64,000 nt of DNA, from the NCBI GenBank assembly GCA_033977485.1, contig CM066984.1, forward strand, positions 115,251,251 through 115,315,250, written 5' to 3'. The position numbers and the translations under genes were made by a program. Within the stretch, counting starts at the first letter, position 1; each line of letters begins with the position of its first letter. The stretch is from Hydrangea macrophylla. Taxonomy: Eukaryota; Streptophyta; Magnoliopsida; Cornales; Hydrangeaceae. Below, one piece after another: positions 34,178 to 46,000 of this stretch. The notes under the pieces were generated by a model, which was given only the letters and a program-made list of their open reading frames with translations, was not told the origin of the DNA and ran no database searches.

Positions 34178-34653
34178 ACATAAGCTGAGAAATATTTTCT
34201 TCTTTCCTTCAGCTTTAAACGTGTGGCACTCTTAACCCCTATATATACTCGTTCATTTGTGGCCTTGGGGCACTTTGGCAGCTTGAGAGAGAGAGGCACA
34301 CTTCTTGTGAGATATATACATACATATATCTATCTATATATCTATATCTATACACATACACACACATACACTGCCTTGGCAGCTGGAAGAAGACGAAGGG
34401 AAGAACAAGAAGAAGAAAGGAAGAAGAAGGAGAGACAGAGAGAGGCTGGACAGAGAAAGAGAAGGAAGAGAGAGAGGAAAAGCTTGAGTGTTCAAGACTT
34501 ACACCCAGCCAAACGCACCCTAAGTGAGTCCTAACTCACTTGGTCACTTTATTTGATGTATTTACAAGTTGTTATGACCTTTAGATGTGATAAGAGTATG
34601 ATTTCTACGTTTAAATATGTTGTTTTTACAATCTGCTGGAGAAGACGTAGTAT

Positions 34654-34810
34654 CAATCGATTGACATAATCTCAATCGATTGACATCAGTCGTTTCTCAA
34701 TCGATTGAATAGGATTCCAATCGATTGACATCTCAATCGATTGCCATGTTTCTCAATCGATTGATATAACTTTTTGTCTCAATCGATTGAACCTCTGTTC
34801 CAATCGATTG
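34654..34810. repeat. CAATCGATTG palindrome array, downstream of leader
   Basis: Eight exact copies at 34654, 34673, 34698, 34718, 34733, 34754, 34780 and 34801. The two-cluster layout matches that of the solo LTR at 27566-29937. Confidence 0.92.
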
Positions 34811-35403
34811 GCATGATCAGAACATGGTTTTCCTTTGCCTGTTATTATATAAGGTTTAGTTGTTCGATTTCTGATTCGGAATTTCCATTATGCGACTATG
34901 GGGTAGACAGGAGTAATGTGACACCAAAGATTTATGGATAATGAATAAAAAGTAATATGAAGACGTGGGTTACGTGTTGTTCTGATATAGATTTGATATC
35001 CGTTTTCTTTTAATCCGAGTAGTCAGGCCACGTTGGGAATTGTCATGTGTCGATGTTAGAATGGAACGTAAGTAGGTTTGGTAAGTTCTGGGAATGGTAC
35101 GTGGATGGACGATTGGTCATGATATGCTCTGAAAAGCGGTGAACCGGATACATGGTTCTTAAAAGTAGTGAGCTGGACCAAATAGTCCTAAGATAGACTG
35201 GATGATCTATGAGATGCTCTTAAAAGTGGTGAACAGGACCATTGTTCTTAAAAGCGGTGAGCTGGGATCATTAGTAGATGACGTTGAGTCGTGGCAATAG
35301 ATTGATATGCCTTGTTTGAAACGTTATATCCCTGAAATGCGGTGAACAGGATCATTGTTCTTAAAAGCTGGGGAAAGACTGACGTGGAGTCCATGACATG
35401 CGG

Positions 35404-38363
35404 TGTCACACCCCGATTTTTGGAAAGACAAATATTCAATCAAGTGCATACCCTAATCAATATTTAACCGCCCAAAAATCCAAGGGTGACAACCTATACC
35501 CAATTTTAAAAGACCATTTTAAGATAAACTGATTTTAATTGCTTTCATAAACCACATGATTTCTATTTAAACAAAACTCATTTATCATCAAATTCATTCC
35601 CAAAAACTTTACAAGAAAAATCCACGTTTCAAATTTTCCCCATTCTCATTTATTATAGAATAAAAATCAAACGTTTTCCTTTACATAAAAATAATATAAT
35701 TACCTCCATCGAAACACAATAAAAGTATCTAGTTATAATAATAAACGGAATAATTTCAACACTACACTATCTCAGGCCAGATCTGCTATAAACGTCCCCA
35801 AAAGTCCAATAATACAACTAAAATATAACTACATCTAATACAAGTTCTCAACCATGGCTCACAATGCCAACTAAATAAAAGAGTATCATATAGTAATTAA
35901 AGAATAAAAAGAAGGTATCTTCAACTTCACGGACAGATCGGCTGCTCCACAATGAACTCCAACTATACTATCCTGCACATGTCATCCGACTACGTTTCAA
36001 ACAGAAACGCACCCGAATGCATAACATACTCGGGTCAGTCACATGACTGGTATGAGTTAAACAAAACACAAGTCTTAGGGATCCAACTTGAACCTGTAGA
36101 CTACAAATCATACTACAACATTCTTGGGCAAAGACAGGTAGTTCCACACACATATCTGGACAATAGAGTAGTTTCCATTTATGTGGTGGCAAGTAGTTTC
36201 TTGCCCGAATAAAAATAATTAAATACTTACCTTTCTGAACTATGGTAGGCCGACACCTGCAAACCATTAGTAGGCCTACCATCCTGTACAAATAGAACTT
36301 AACACAATAATATAAGCCAATAATAAGGTGTTATTAATTAAAATGATTTTATCTCTAACAAAGAACTGGAATTAGACAAAACTTAAACCACGAAAAAAGT
36401 CAAGAATAAAATTTTAAAGGAATGACCCGCGTCCTCGTTCATAAATTCTAAATAGATAATTCAGAAATTAATTATTAAAATCCAGCTCTTACATAGACGA
36501 TGTTCAGCAGATTCTGAAAATCAATGATAATAGTGTCAAGATGACGTTTTTAGAAAAAGTCTAAAACACGAAAGTTGTTCGGATTGTCGTTTTACTTCAG
36601 TTTACGCGAAACGGCCATAAACTATGAATCTAAGTATCCAAAATATTCAATTTACTAATCTGGTCCAGTTTATTATCAAATTATTACGTTCCCAAAAATG
36701 GTACATTACACATAGAATGCTAGGTTTCAGCTAACGGACACAACACCGAAATTATTTAAAATCTTGAAAACTATACGACTACCAATTCCTAGAATTTCAT
36801 ATAACTGAAAATCATAAATCACATTACAACTGTAAATCCGCAAATAAAAAAAACACATAATATTCGATCCAAATTACACCTTATGTTCACCACCTCGGCC
36901 ACCCATCCATGGTTCAGCCTACACATATATCTCATGTGTCTCCTAACGTAATACTAACTCCCACTCCGGTCCCAACTCCCATGGGGTATCACTGGGATTT
37001 GAGTATCCACCGAAAGGCTAGTCCTTATGTTCTTGACGTCAATAAACAATGTCTAAATACACATGAAATAGACCAACAAGCCGGGCATAAGGCTTAAAAA
37101 TGAAGAGACGGGTCATCCACGTAGTCGCCGTCTAATCATACAAGGACGGGTCATCCACGAAGTCGCCGCCTAATATCATAAGGAGTAGTTGTGAACTATA
37201 AGGACTTTTCTAACGTTCACTCATCCACATTTTTCACAAAACTCAATTTTATAAGAGATTCATATATCTCAAATCAAATTTCTGTTAAAATCATATTAAC
37301 AGCTACATGTTCACACAGATTCATAACTCTTACAAAATTGCACAGTCACAATTTTAGAAAACTCAACTATACATGAGAATTCATAGCTCACTAAGTACAA
37401 ACAAATTAATTCATATTAACGAACACGAAATCACACCAAAAATGTGATATGGCAAAAACACTTATTTTAACATTCATAAAACTGCTACTATAATATAACT
37501 TTTCTGCCCAAATAGTGCAGAATTGGGAAAAACACCATTAGACAAAAGTTGTCCAGAATTGCGTTTCCTACAGCCTTTCTCGAACAGAATCACTAAAACT
37601 GGAACGTATGATTTATTATGAATTTTCTACTCAAATCTGATCCGTGAAAACCCCAAATCCGAAAATTGAATAATTGATCAAATGCATATTCAATGCTCAT
37701 CTATAAATCTCAAATCACAACTTCAATCAGTGTAAAAAAAAATACTTAAATCTCATAATCCATAACCATACTAATTTAATATTCTATCTATTTAAATTTC
37801 AATCAAACGAGATTGAAAGAAAATAACAAGTTAACTCACCAATTTAGGGTTTCAAGGTTGATGATGATTACACAAACCAAAGGTTGAGGTTCCTCTCTTC
37901 TTCTTCTTCTTCTTCCTCCCTCTCTCTCCCTCTCTCTATCTCTCTCTCTCTCTCTCTCACATACGTCTGTTCTCTAGTTTCTTCTCTCCTCTTCCCTTTT
38001 TTTTTTGTTAAATGGGGGCCAGGGTTTAATATATGTGTATATATATTCCACACACAACACTTATAAATAAAACACACACGAACATGTGAATCCCGTTTTT
38101 TATCTAAGGGCCTCACAAAAAGGCTTTATATGGACCCGAAAATGCATTCTAATGTGACAAAATGATTAGCCCAATGGGTACCCATGACCCCAAGCACTAA
38201 ATTTCTATGTTAAGCACACTACTTAACATACTAACTACTCGTACACGCTACTTCAACATTTTTATTAGGTGTCACTAAGATACATACACATAGTTAATGT
38301 CTAATACTCGAAAATAATAATATAAAAATTATTAAAAGCACTTAGAAAATTAGGGTTGTTACA
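35404..38363 (-). mobile_element. Solo LTR, 2960 bp, TSD TGCGG
   Basis: TGCGG at 35399-35403 is repeated at 38364-38368. The plus strand runs TGTCACACCCCG to GGGTTGTTACA, so it is on the minus strand. It is the innermost and therefore last insertion of the stack. It contains a CT-rich tract (about 37890-37965) followed by a TATATATA string near 38030-38050, the likely leader and promoter of the LTR. It has no TCGA palindrome array. Confidence 0.92.
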
Positions 38364-41333
38364 TGCGGTGAGCAGGATATATTGCTCTTACAAGCGATGG
38401 ACAGAATAAGGGTGTATCCCTAGAGTTAAACGATTGAGTCTGTTCATGACATCTGAGTATGTTGAGTTTGGTATTTGAGTAACAAGACGATAAGGGTCGG
38501 TTTACAAGAATGAATAAAGGAACAAGATATGGATATAATAAGATGTTAACCCGTGTTTTCATAAGCTTGTGTTTACTTCAGATAACTGGTACCTCGTTAG
38601 TTTATGCTCACTCAGCTCTCAGTAAGCTGACGGCCTTTTATTGCCTGGACTTTCCCCGTCCAGAATATCCTGTCTCTTATTCTACAGGTAATGACCAGTA
38701 CACTGATGACTATTATCCAGAGGAAGGCCCCACCGATGATGGTTACGCCAGGGAGGATTATCCTTATGCCAGTTGAAGACTGAAGATGTTATAGTTAGAT
38801 TACATTTCGGTTGTTCTGTTGAATCTTTAGTTAACGGGTACTTGGGCATTTGTTGTCTTCAGACCTGTTGTGATCCTGTGGACCATACTCTGATATTTTG
38901 TAATAGTTAGCACTGTGTGTTATTCTCAGTTGTTTACTGTTGCTTTTCTTTTGGACTAGTACTGCGTGGTGTGGATTATTAGTGACTTTCACCTGTCATT
39001 CCTTATGGACCAAAAAAGGAAATTTATTTTTCTCTATTTTTGCCGTTCCGGGGCGTGACAAGCATGGTGTTGTAGTAGATTTGTCTTAACTACGGGAAAC
39101 GGTATAGCTTCAACTAACTATGCTGGTACACTTTGTGTATTAAACGGGACCGACTTGGGGTAATTGTCTTTATACTAACTTATAAGATAATTAATACCTC
39201 ATGGCTATTATGAGTGCTTATGCTCTAAATCCTAAGTTAATTTGTAGACACGTGCATTTGATATTTACACTTTGATTCCTAAAAGGGTGAGATCCTTAAA
39301 TGGGTCAATATCTCATTGGATTAGGTGACAATATTGATTGTGTGATGGATATAAATTAATGATGGAATCCATGTCTCAATTTTGGGATTGATGATATCCC
39401 CTTAAGAAAGCTTATAAGTTTTGATTATGTCAAACCCTGCAGGTGGATTTTGTATCCGACATATCAAATAAGTTAAGCAGATGATCTCAAAGAATTTTAA
39501 GAGATTAATTAAATATGATTGTCAGTAATTATATTTAATTAACGGATATCTGTAATCTTAACGTGGAGAGATAATTAATAAGCATTTAATAACATGGAGC
39601 TCAAAATATATTTTTGAGATAAGGGTAGGAGTGCAATTATAATTCTTTAGTGGTATGAATTATAATTTATGGAAATAAGAATATGATTCAGTTCGAATTG
39701 GGGTTTCCTAATTCCATAAGGAAGCCTATTCCTTATTGACTTCTTATAGTCCCTATCGTAGCCTATATATATGTTGCTCGGGCTCTCCTCTCAGTTTGCA
39801 TTTTTCCATCAAGAGTATTATAACTCGGAATAGAAAAGAGAGCGTAAAAGAGGGAGAACAGAAAACAGAAAGGATTTCGATAGAGCCCACACTCAGTTCG
39901 AGATTCTGGCAGTAGAGGATTACGGTAGAAGATCGTGAGTTGTTATCGAGCCCGTGTTCTCGATTCGTCTACTATAGCAATCCGTTTTGCAGTTCAAGGT
40001 AACCCTAGTTCCGTCCTTGTAGGGTTATTATAGCTTTCATGTAAATTTTTGCAGTACCAACTTATACGCGCTGTCAATGGATTTTGGGAACGCAGTTTTC
40101 CTAACACGTTCCACACTCCTAGTCCGCGACTCCTCGCCAATAAGTCCACATGATTAGGTAAGACCCACGTTTCTTTTCTTCAAACATCCAACCTTATGCC
40201 TATAACGACTCCACAAGATGGCTTGGTACCACTTGCTCCTTTGACCCAAATAACAACTAAGCATGCTCAAATACATTTCACCATGCTCTTGACTTAATCA
40301 AAACATTTCATCGTGCAATTAGGCCTACTTATCAACATAGTTGCCCAATATTAACTACACAATATATCTATTAACTAACACATGCTTTTCACACAAAACA
40401 TGAATACAAGTCAAGAAATCATCCCAAAACACATAGTTGAATCACTCACCTCCGAAAAACGCTCTAAAAATTCGATCCAAAGTAAATCCAAACACAAAGA
40501 TCGTGCAGAAGTCCGTCTAGTACAATTCCTATCGATCAAAAATCCAATTATCAACTTTCTACGAAAATTCTAGAAAATGAGTTTTTGGAATACTTAATCC
40601 AAACAAGCCCTAGTGAGTATCAAAACGAAGCTCTTACCTCTAGGAGTTCGAATATCTGATAAAATATTTTGGCTGACGAACGGATCGCCGGATATATGCG
40701 TCGCAAGCTCAAAGGAACTAAATCTCCTTTTTCTCTTTCCTCCTCTAGAAGTCAATTTAGGTTTTGTAACTAAAACATCTCACACTTATCTATATATAGG
40801 CACAAGTCTCGAAAACTGTGTTTACCTCCCACAAGTTCTCAAAACTCTTAATTATCCTCCGAAACTTCTTACACGTCTAATTTATCGCTTCACGAGTGAA
40901 ACTTATAAATTATAAAAGTTTTCGGCTAAGTTCCGTTTGGTTGCTAAAACATGATTTCACACGATTTAACAAAATTACTAATTAGCCTACCAATTATGCA
41001 ACGTGTTAATTCGTGCTCACTAGGATACTAAAATTAACAACAATACATATTCTAAACCATAAAATAATATAGATACTGAAATACACAGGTAAACATTTAT
41101 TTTCAGATAAACATTTAAGATATTCCACAATGACCGTCTCACTCTCGAAGAAACGTCACAACATCAAAATATTCATTCAACACAGTCTCAATGGGTTCTC
41201 TTACACAGACACTCAAATCGACTCGTGAGTCAAAACTCGCTTACACATGTGCCACAAATGTACAACAACATCACATTATCATGCATGACAATGTAATGAA
41301 ATGAAACAACACGCATACGGGTATTATACCAAG

Positions 41334-41571
41334 CCTTCGAACCCTTTCTTTAGTAAAACAGATCATTTTTACAAAGTCACAATTTTAAAATGGGGCTTTT
41401 ACTTTACTTTAAAATCTTTTAGACGGTCTATACGTCGTTAAACCAGTTAGGTGTCGACTCTGTAAAATTGAACAAAGGACATTCCACTTTTTAAAGAAAA
41501 ACATCACTTTCAAAACTCACACTTACATCCATCCTACCCGGGCCATTTTTGGGGCGCGACAAATATTTGAC
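41334..41571 (-). other. Resumed end of the old LTR-like host sequence
   Basis: Continues the sequence broken at 32692 and ends GGGGCGCGACA, so the minus strand starts TGTCGCGCCCC. GAGTCGACACC on the minus strand corresponds to the GAGTCGCCAC context of Ogre/Tat-like LTRs. Confidence 0.5.
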
Positions 41572-42398
41572 CTAATACTAATAACTTCTCTTAGGGTCGG
41601 TCTTGTTATTTTTTGGTTTCCGTTCAACCTTGCTATAATGATTTACTAAAATGATGTATTTTGTACATTTATACATAAAAAGTTTTAAATTTTTTTCCAT
41701 AAAATAGTATATAGTCAAAAATAGTGAATGTCAAGTCAGGGCGTATGTACTACTCTATCTGTTCATAGTAAATAGATATTTTTTGAATTTTAACTACTTA
41801 AGAAAACTTATTTTACTATGTTTTATATATATATATATATATTAGTTTTCTATAATTGTCCTCCCCTTAGTTTTAAATTTCAGTGTCACTTCAAAATTAA
41901 AAGTGAGAATTTTATATACTAAAAAGTCAATTTAACAAGTGTCAAAGTCAATTGATTTTTCAATATGGTCTTTTATGTTTGGTACATCCCAAATGTAATA
42001 AAGGACTTCAATCTTTTTAGAGTCATTGGATTAGGTTGTGCATTTTTGCTCACTCACCACTACCTTTTCGATACGTCTCCAATTTCATCGAACCATATAT
42101 TTCTCTTAATTTATTAACATAATTACTAATGAGACATGAACCGGAACATATGTCCGCAATATAAATCTCATAATATAGTGGGACCATTATAATCACTTTT
42201 GGGGCAATGTGGGACATTATATAGCTGGTGTGACATAGTCCATCTCAAATATAAAACTTATAAAAGGCATGTTAGTAATACTATGTCAAGTGGTTGGAAC
42301 TATTTGATGTTAGGGTAAACTTCAGGAGAGAAGGTTACTAAAATTCACTGCAAGATGGGCATATGAGAGTTTCCAATTGATAGCTTAGTTAATATCTT
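41572..42398. other. AT-rich intergenic DNA, no gene seen
   Basis: Contains a Stowaway-like end near 41750 (TACTCTATCTGTTCATAGTA), an AT microsatellite near 41826-41842 and one terminus of the foldback MITE family (TTTTTGCTCACTC at 42043-42055). Confidence 0.5.
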
Positions 42399-42993
42399 TG
42401 ATATGCTCAGAATTATCCAGCGTGGGTCCAACGGCCACGTCAGCATCGAAGACCAAGCAGAACCCTGGGGTCCACACCCAGGGCTTGCCAGTGTCACCGC
42501 TCGGGGTGCCTGCACAGCCCGGGCGTGATCTTCGGCGACTCTCCCGGACGCGCGGCTCAACGCCAGCAGTTTCCTTGTGCGGCCGGAGTCCTATTAGGAA
42601 TAAAACTCGATAGATTCCTAATCTGATAATGATCTTCCCTTAACTTATGCACATTGAATTGTGATTGATATAGGCTTCCTAATGGATCTAAGTTTCCATG
42701 TAGAGGTGGACTCTTGCATCTATAAAAGAGCCCACCCATACCCTTCTAAAGGGAAAACGATCTGGAGAAACCTAATAACTAGAGCATCCACTGAAACGCA
42801 TATACCCGAACGGTATTACTGGTAGTGCCGCCCACTATTGTTGGCTCACCAGGCCGCCGGTGATCTGCTAGTATAACGCCTAGATACACACGTGGACGTA
42901 GGTCACCTCATTAACGGGGCCGAACCACTTACAACTCCTTGGTGTCTCTCTGTCTCTCTCTGAATCCTCTCTTACCAATTCTAGGCATCATCA
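42399..42993 (+). repeat. 5' LTR of Tat element
   Basis: 595 bp. TATAAAA at 42721-42727 is the likely promoter. The string CCGGTGATCTGCTAG and the GGGGCCGAACCAC context are shared, inverted, with the gag-only element's LTR. Confidence 0.93.
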
Positions 42994-43012
42994 GTTTGGC
43001 GCCGTCTGTGGG
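42994..43012 (+). other. Primer-binding site of Tat element
   Basis: GTTTGGCGCCGTCTGTGGG directly after the 5' LTR. It is identical to that of the gag-only element and tRNA-Asp-like in its first bases. Confidence 0.78.
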
Positions 43013-43055
43013 AAACGTCAGTTTCCTTACCGAAAAAAATCTTTGACTGATCAAC

Positions 43056-46000
43056 ATGCCGAAGAAGAAGGGCAAGAAGACCGCTGACTCGACCGGTCAG
43101 GCGGAACAGTCAGGTCAGGCGGACCAGTCAGGCCAGGAGGGTCTACAGATCGAGACACGGGCTGCCTCCATGTCCACCGAGCAAGTCACGGCGGCACTGG
43201 AGCAACTCTTGGAAAGTCAGATCCGGACGCAACGGCAAATAGAGACGCTCATGGCCCAGCATGGAAAGGTGGTCAAGGACCACGAGAAAAACCCTTCGTC
43301 GGGAAAGCGGCCCGAAAAGAGCGTTCCTAGCCAAAGGCCCGCTCGGACCCGCGGAAGAGCCCGATCTGCACCAGTGTCCCCACCAGATCAAGGACACCAT
43401 GAAGAGGGGGAACGTAGCCAGCCTACGAGGCGTCCAAAGGAAGGGCCTCGGTATGTTCCTCGCCGAGCACGCCGAGTGGAGGACGCCCGGCTACTCATCG
43501 AACGACGCCGAGCCGCAAGGGGAGAAGCGTCCGGACGAAAGGTGAGGGAGCCGGTCGACGATCCGCCCACCCTGAGCCGGGAGGATCTTAGGCACAGGCT
43601 ATCCCGGACCCGTAGCCGAGCGCTATCCCCAAGATCGACACGCTTCGAGGATGAGGACGAGGCGTCATCGTCCGACCCCACTTATTATTCAGATGCAGAT
43701 AGGAGGACCGGGCACACTGATGTTAAAGCCCAGGTCGAAGAGTTGCAGCAGCAAATTGAGAGGCTGAACCGTAAGTCCGGTCACGACCTCACAAACACGG
43801 AAACGGAGTCGCCCTACACCTCCCGGGTGACACAGTTCCCCATTCCGCGGAAATTCAAGCCCCCGCACCTTAGCTCTTACGATGGCAAGGGGAGTCCGGT
43901 AGACCACATCCGCACCTATAAGGCGCAGATGGCACTGGTCACTACAACCGACGAACTGCTGTGCCTGGCCTTCCCCAGCACCTTAAAGGGATCGGCCGCG
44001 CAATGGTTCCATTCGCTGAGGCCCCGGACGGTTGACGACTTCAAATCTCTGAGCAAACTCTTCGTCAGCCAGTTCGTGGGAATGCTTGACCGATCACAGC
44101 CGGACACCCAGCTGCTCACTGTGAAGCAGCGCAAAGGGGAGTCTCTGAGAGAATACGTGGACCGCTTCAATCAGCAGAGGCTCCAGATTCGTAATCTCAA
44201 TGAGACAGCAGCAATCATGGCCTTTTGTTCAGGGGTCCAACATACCAAGGTTGCCACGTCGTTCCATCGTGACCGACCGACAACCCTGGTGGAACTCTCG
44301 GACAGGGTCGGCAAGCACATCGATACCGAGGAATTCCTAAGGGCAAAGCGCTCCGGAACCGGGGAAGATGAGTCTCCGAGGTCCAAGCGCAAGCACGAAG
44401 GGCCGGACAAAGGCTTGGGCAAGAAGCCCAGACAGGATCAGCAGCGAGGCGGCCGGGACCAGCAGCGGGGTGGCCGGGATCAGCCCCAAGCCACCTTCAC
44501 GCCACTCTCCCGACCTATCCAGGAAGTAATGGCCGCTGCCGAGGCTCGGAGGCTACTCCCGCAGCCAGCAAAGCTTAGGGCACCCCCCGGCAAGAGAAAC
44601 CGGGACAAATTCTGTCGTTTTCATAGGGACCATGGCCACGACACGGACGACTGCTTTAAGTTGAAGATAGCCATAGAGAAGCTGATTGAGCAGGGGCACC
44701 TAGCCGAGTTTGTCACAACAGACAGGCAACCCCGACAAGGTAACCGAACTCCGGATCAGCCTCCTCCTCTCGGCCAGATCAATGTGATTTCCGGCGGCAC
44801 CTCGGGCGGAGGGGATTCGCAGACGGCAAGGAAGAGGCATGCTCGGGCATCCCGGGCGGATGTCTGGCACGTCCGATCCACCGACTCCCCGCCGTCCGAC
44901 GTGTTGACCTTTTCTTCCGACGATGTGCAGGATCTCCACTGCCCCCACGATGACCCGTTGGTTGTAACGCTCTCCATCGCCAATTATGTGGTCAAGAGGG
45001 TACTAGTGGATACGGGCAGCTCATCGGACATTATGTTCATCTCAGCGTTCGAGCAGCTAGGGATATCCCGGGATCGATTGCGGCCGGTGACGACCCCACT
45101 GGTAGGCTTCAATGGGTCCAGCACATTGCCGCTCGGCACCATCGACCTTCCAGTCCTCATGGGAACTTACCCTCAGCAAGCCTCTGTTCTGGCGAGCTTT
45201 GTTATCGTGGAAACACCATCCGCCTACAATGCCATCCTCGGTAGGCCAACCCTCAACAAAGCCAAGGCGGTCGTCTCGACATACAGTCTGACAGTTAAGT
45301 TCCCGACCCCCCAGGGGCCCGGGAGCCTACGCGGAGATCAGATGACCGCACGGAGTTGTTACGTCAGCTCCCTGCGAAAGGGCGCCGTCACAGAATCCTT
45401 CTGCGTCCAGGATATGGATCCGAGGGACCCAAGCGGCAAAGTCGGCCCGGTAGAGGAGTTGGAAAGAGTGGTCCTGGACCCTCAACTCCCAGACCGGACT
45501 GTCAGCGTCGGTACCCTCCTCGAGCCTAGCCTCCGGGAAAAACTCATCCAGTTCCTGCGCCAAAGCCAGGACGTCTTCGCGTGGTGCCACGAAGACATGC
45601 CCGGGATTGATTCACGGGTTATGTCTCACCGCCTCAATGTCAACCCGGACTCTCGGCCGGTGAAGCAGAAAAGACGAGGCATGGCCCCCGAAAGGCAAAT
45701 TGCGGTCTCTGAGGAAGTAGAGAAGCTCCTCAAGGCGGGCTCAATCCGAGAAGTCCTCTATCCCGACTGGTTGGCCAACGTCGTGTTGGTCAAAAAGAGT
45801 AACGGAAAATGGAGGATGTGCGTGGACTTTACGGACTTGAACAAAGCTTGTCCCAAGGATTGCTATCCACTGCCTAGGATAGACCTCCTTGTGGACTCCA
45901 CCGCCGGCCATTCGCTCCTCTCCTTCATGGACGCCTACTCCGGGTACAACCAGATAAGCATGCACCCCGGAGACGAAGAAAAAACCGCCTTCATCACAGA

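Larger units (their letters stand above)
33893..39060 (+). mobile_element. Solo LTR (2.2 kb without nested DNA), TSD AGCAT, with CAATCGATTG arrays
   Basis: AGCAT at 33888-33892 is repeated at 39061-39065. It runs TGTAATACCCTG to CCGGGGCGTGACA on the plus strand and is the same family as 27566-29937 in the opposite orientation. It is interrupted by 35404-38363. It has a CCCTATATATAC promoter-like string near 34240 and a purine-rich leader (34375-34480). CAATCGATTG arrays lie before and after the promoter. Confidence 0.92.
33609..40106 (+). mobile_element. Copia-like solo LTR, 1.3 kb without nested DNA
   Basis: Ends TGTTAGGGAT and TTTTCCTAACA form a short inverted repeat. Flanks CTTTC (33604-33608) and CGTTC (40107-40111) match at four of five bases, a decayed target duplication. 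Parts 33609-33892 and 39066-40106 total about 1.33 kb. The right part contains CCTATATATATG near 39762-39775 followed by a leader-like tract, so plus orientation is likely. No internal region was seen. Assignment to Copia is by general LTR appearance only. Confidence 0.7.
32698..41328 (-). mobile_element. Solo LTR (2.1 kb without nested DNA), TSD CCAAG
   Basis: CCAAG at 32693-32697 is repeated at 41329-41333. The plus strand runs TGTCATAGCCC to CGGGTATTATA. It is split at 33608/40112 by the nested stack; the two parts add to about 2.13 kb. It carries the CAGTCGACTG array and the GGTTATTTGAATAACC hairpin. Its 40630-40850 part matches the 3' LTR of the chromodomain Gypsy. No coding region is present. 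Confidence 0.9.

Noticed and set aside
13605..34810. CRISPR-like reading of the regularly spaced palindromes
   Set aside because: The repeats are only 10-12 bp, spacing is irregular, the locus is a plant LTR and no cas genes exist here.
35952..36291. Small frames in the innermost solo LTR
   Set aside because: They lie wholly within an LTR, have no domain and show no conservation visible by eye.
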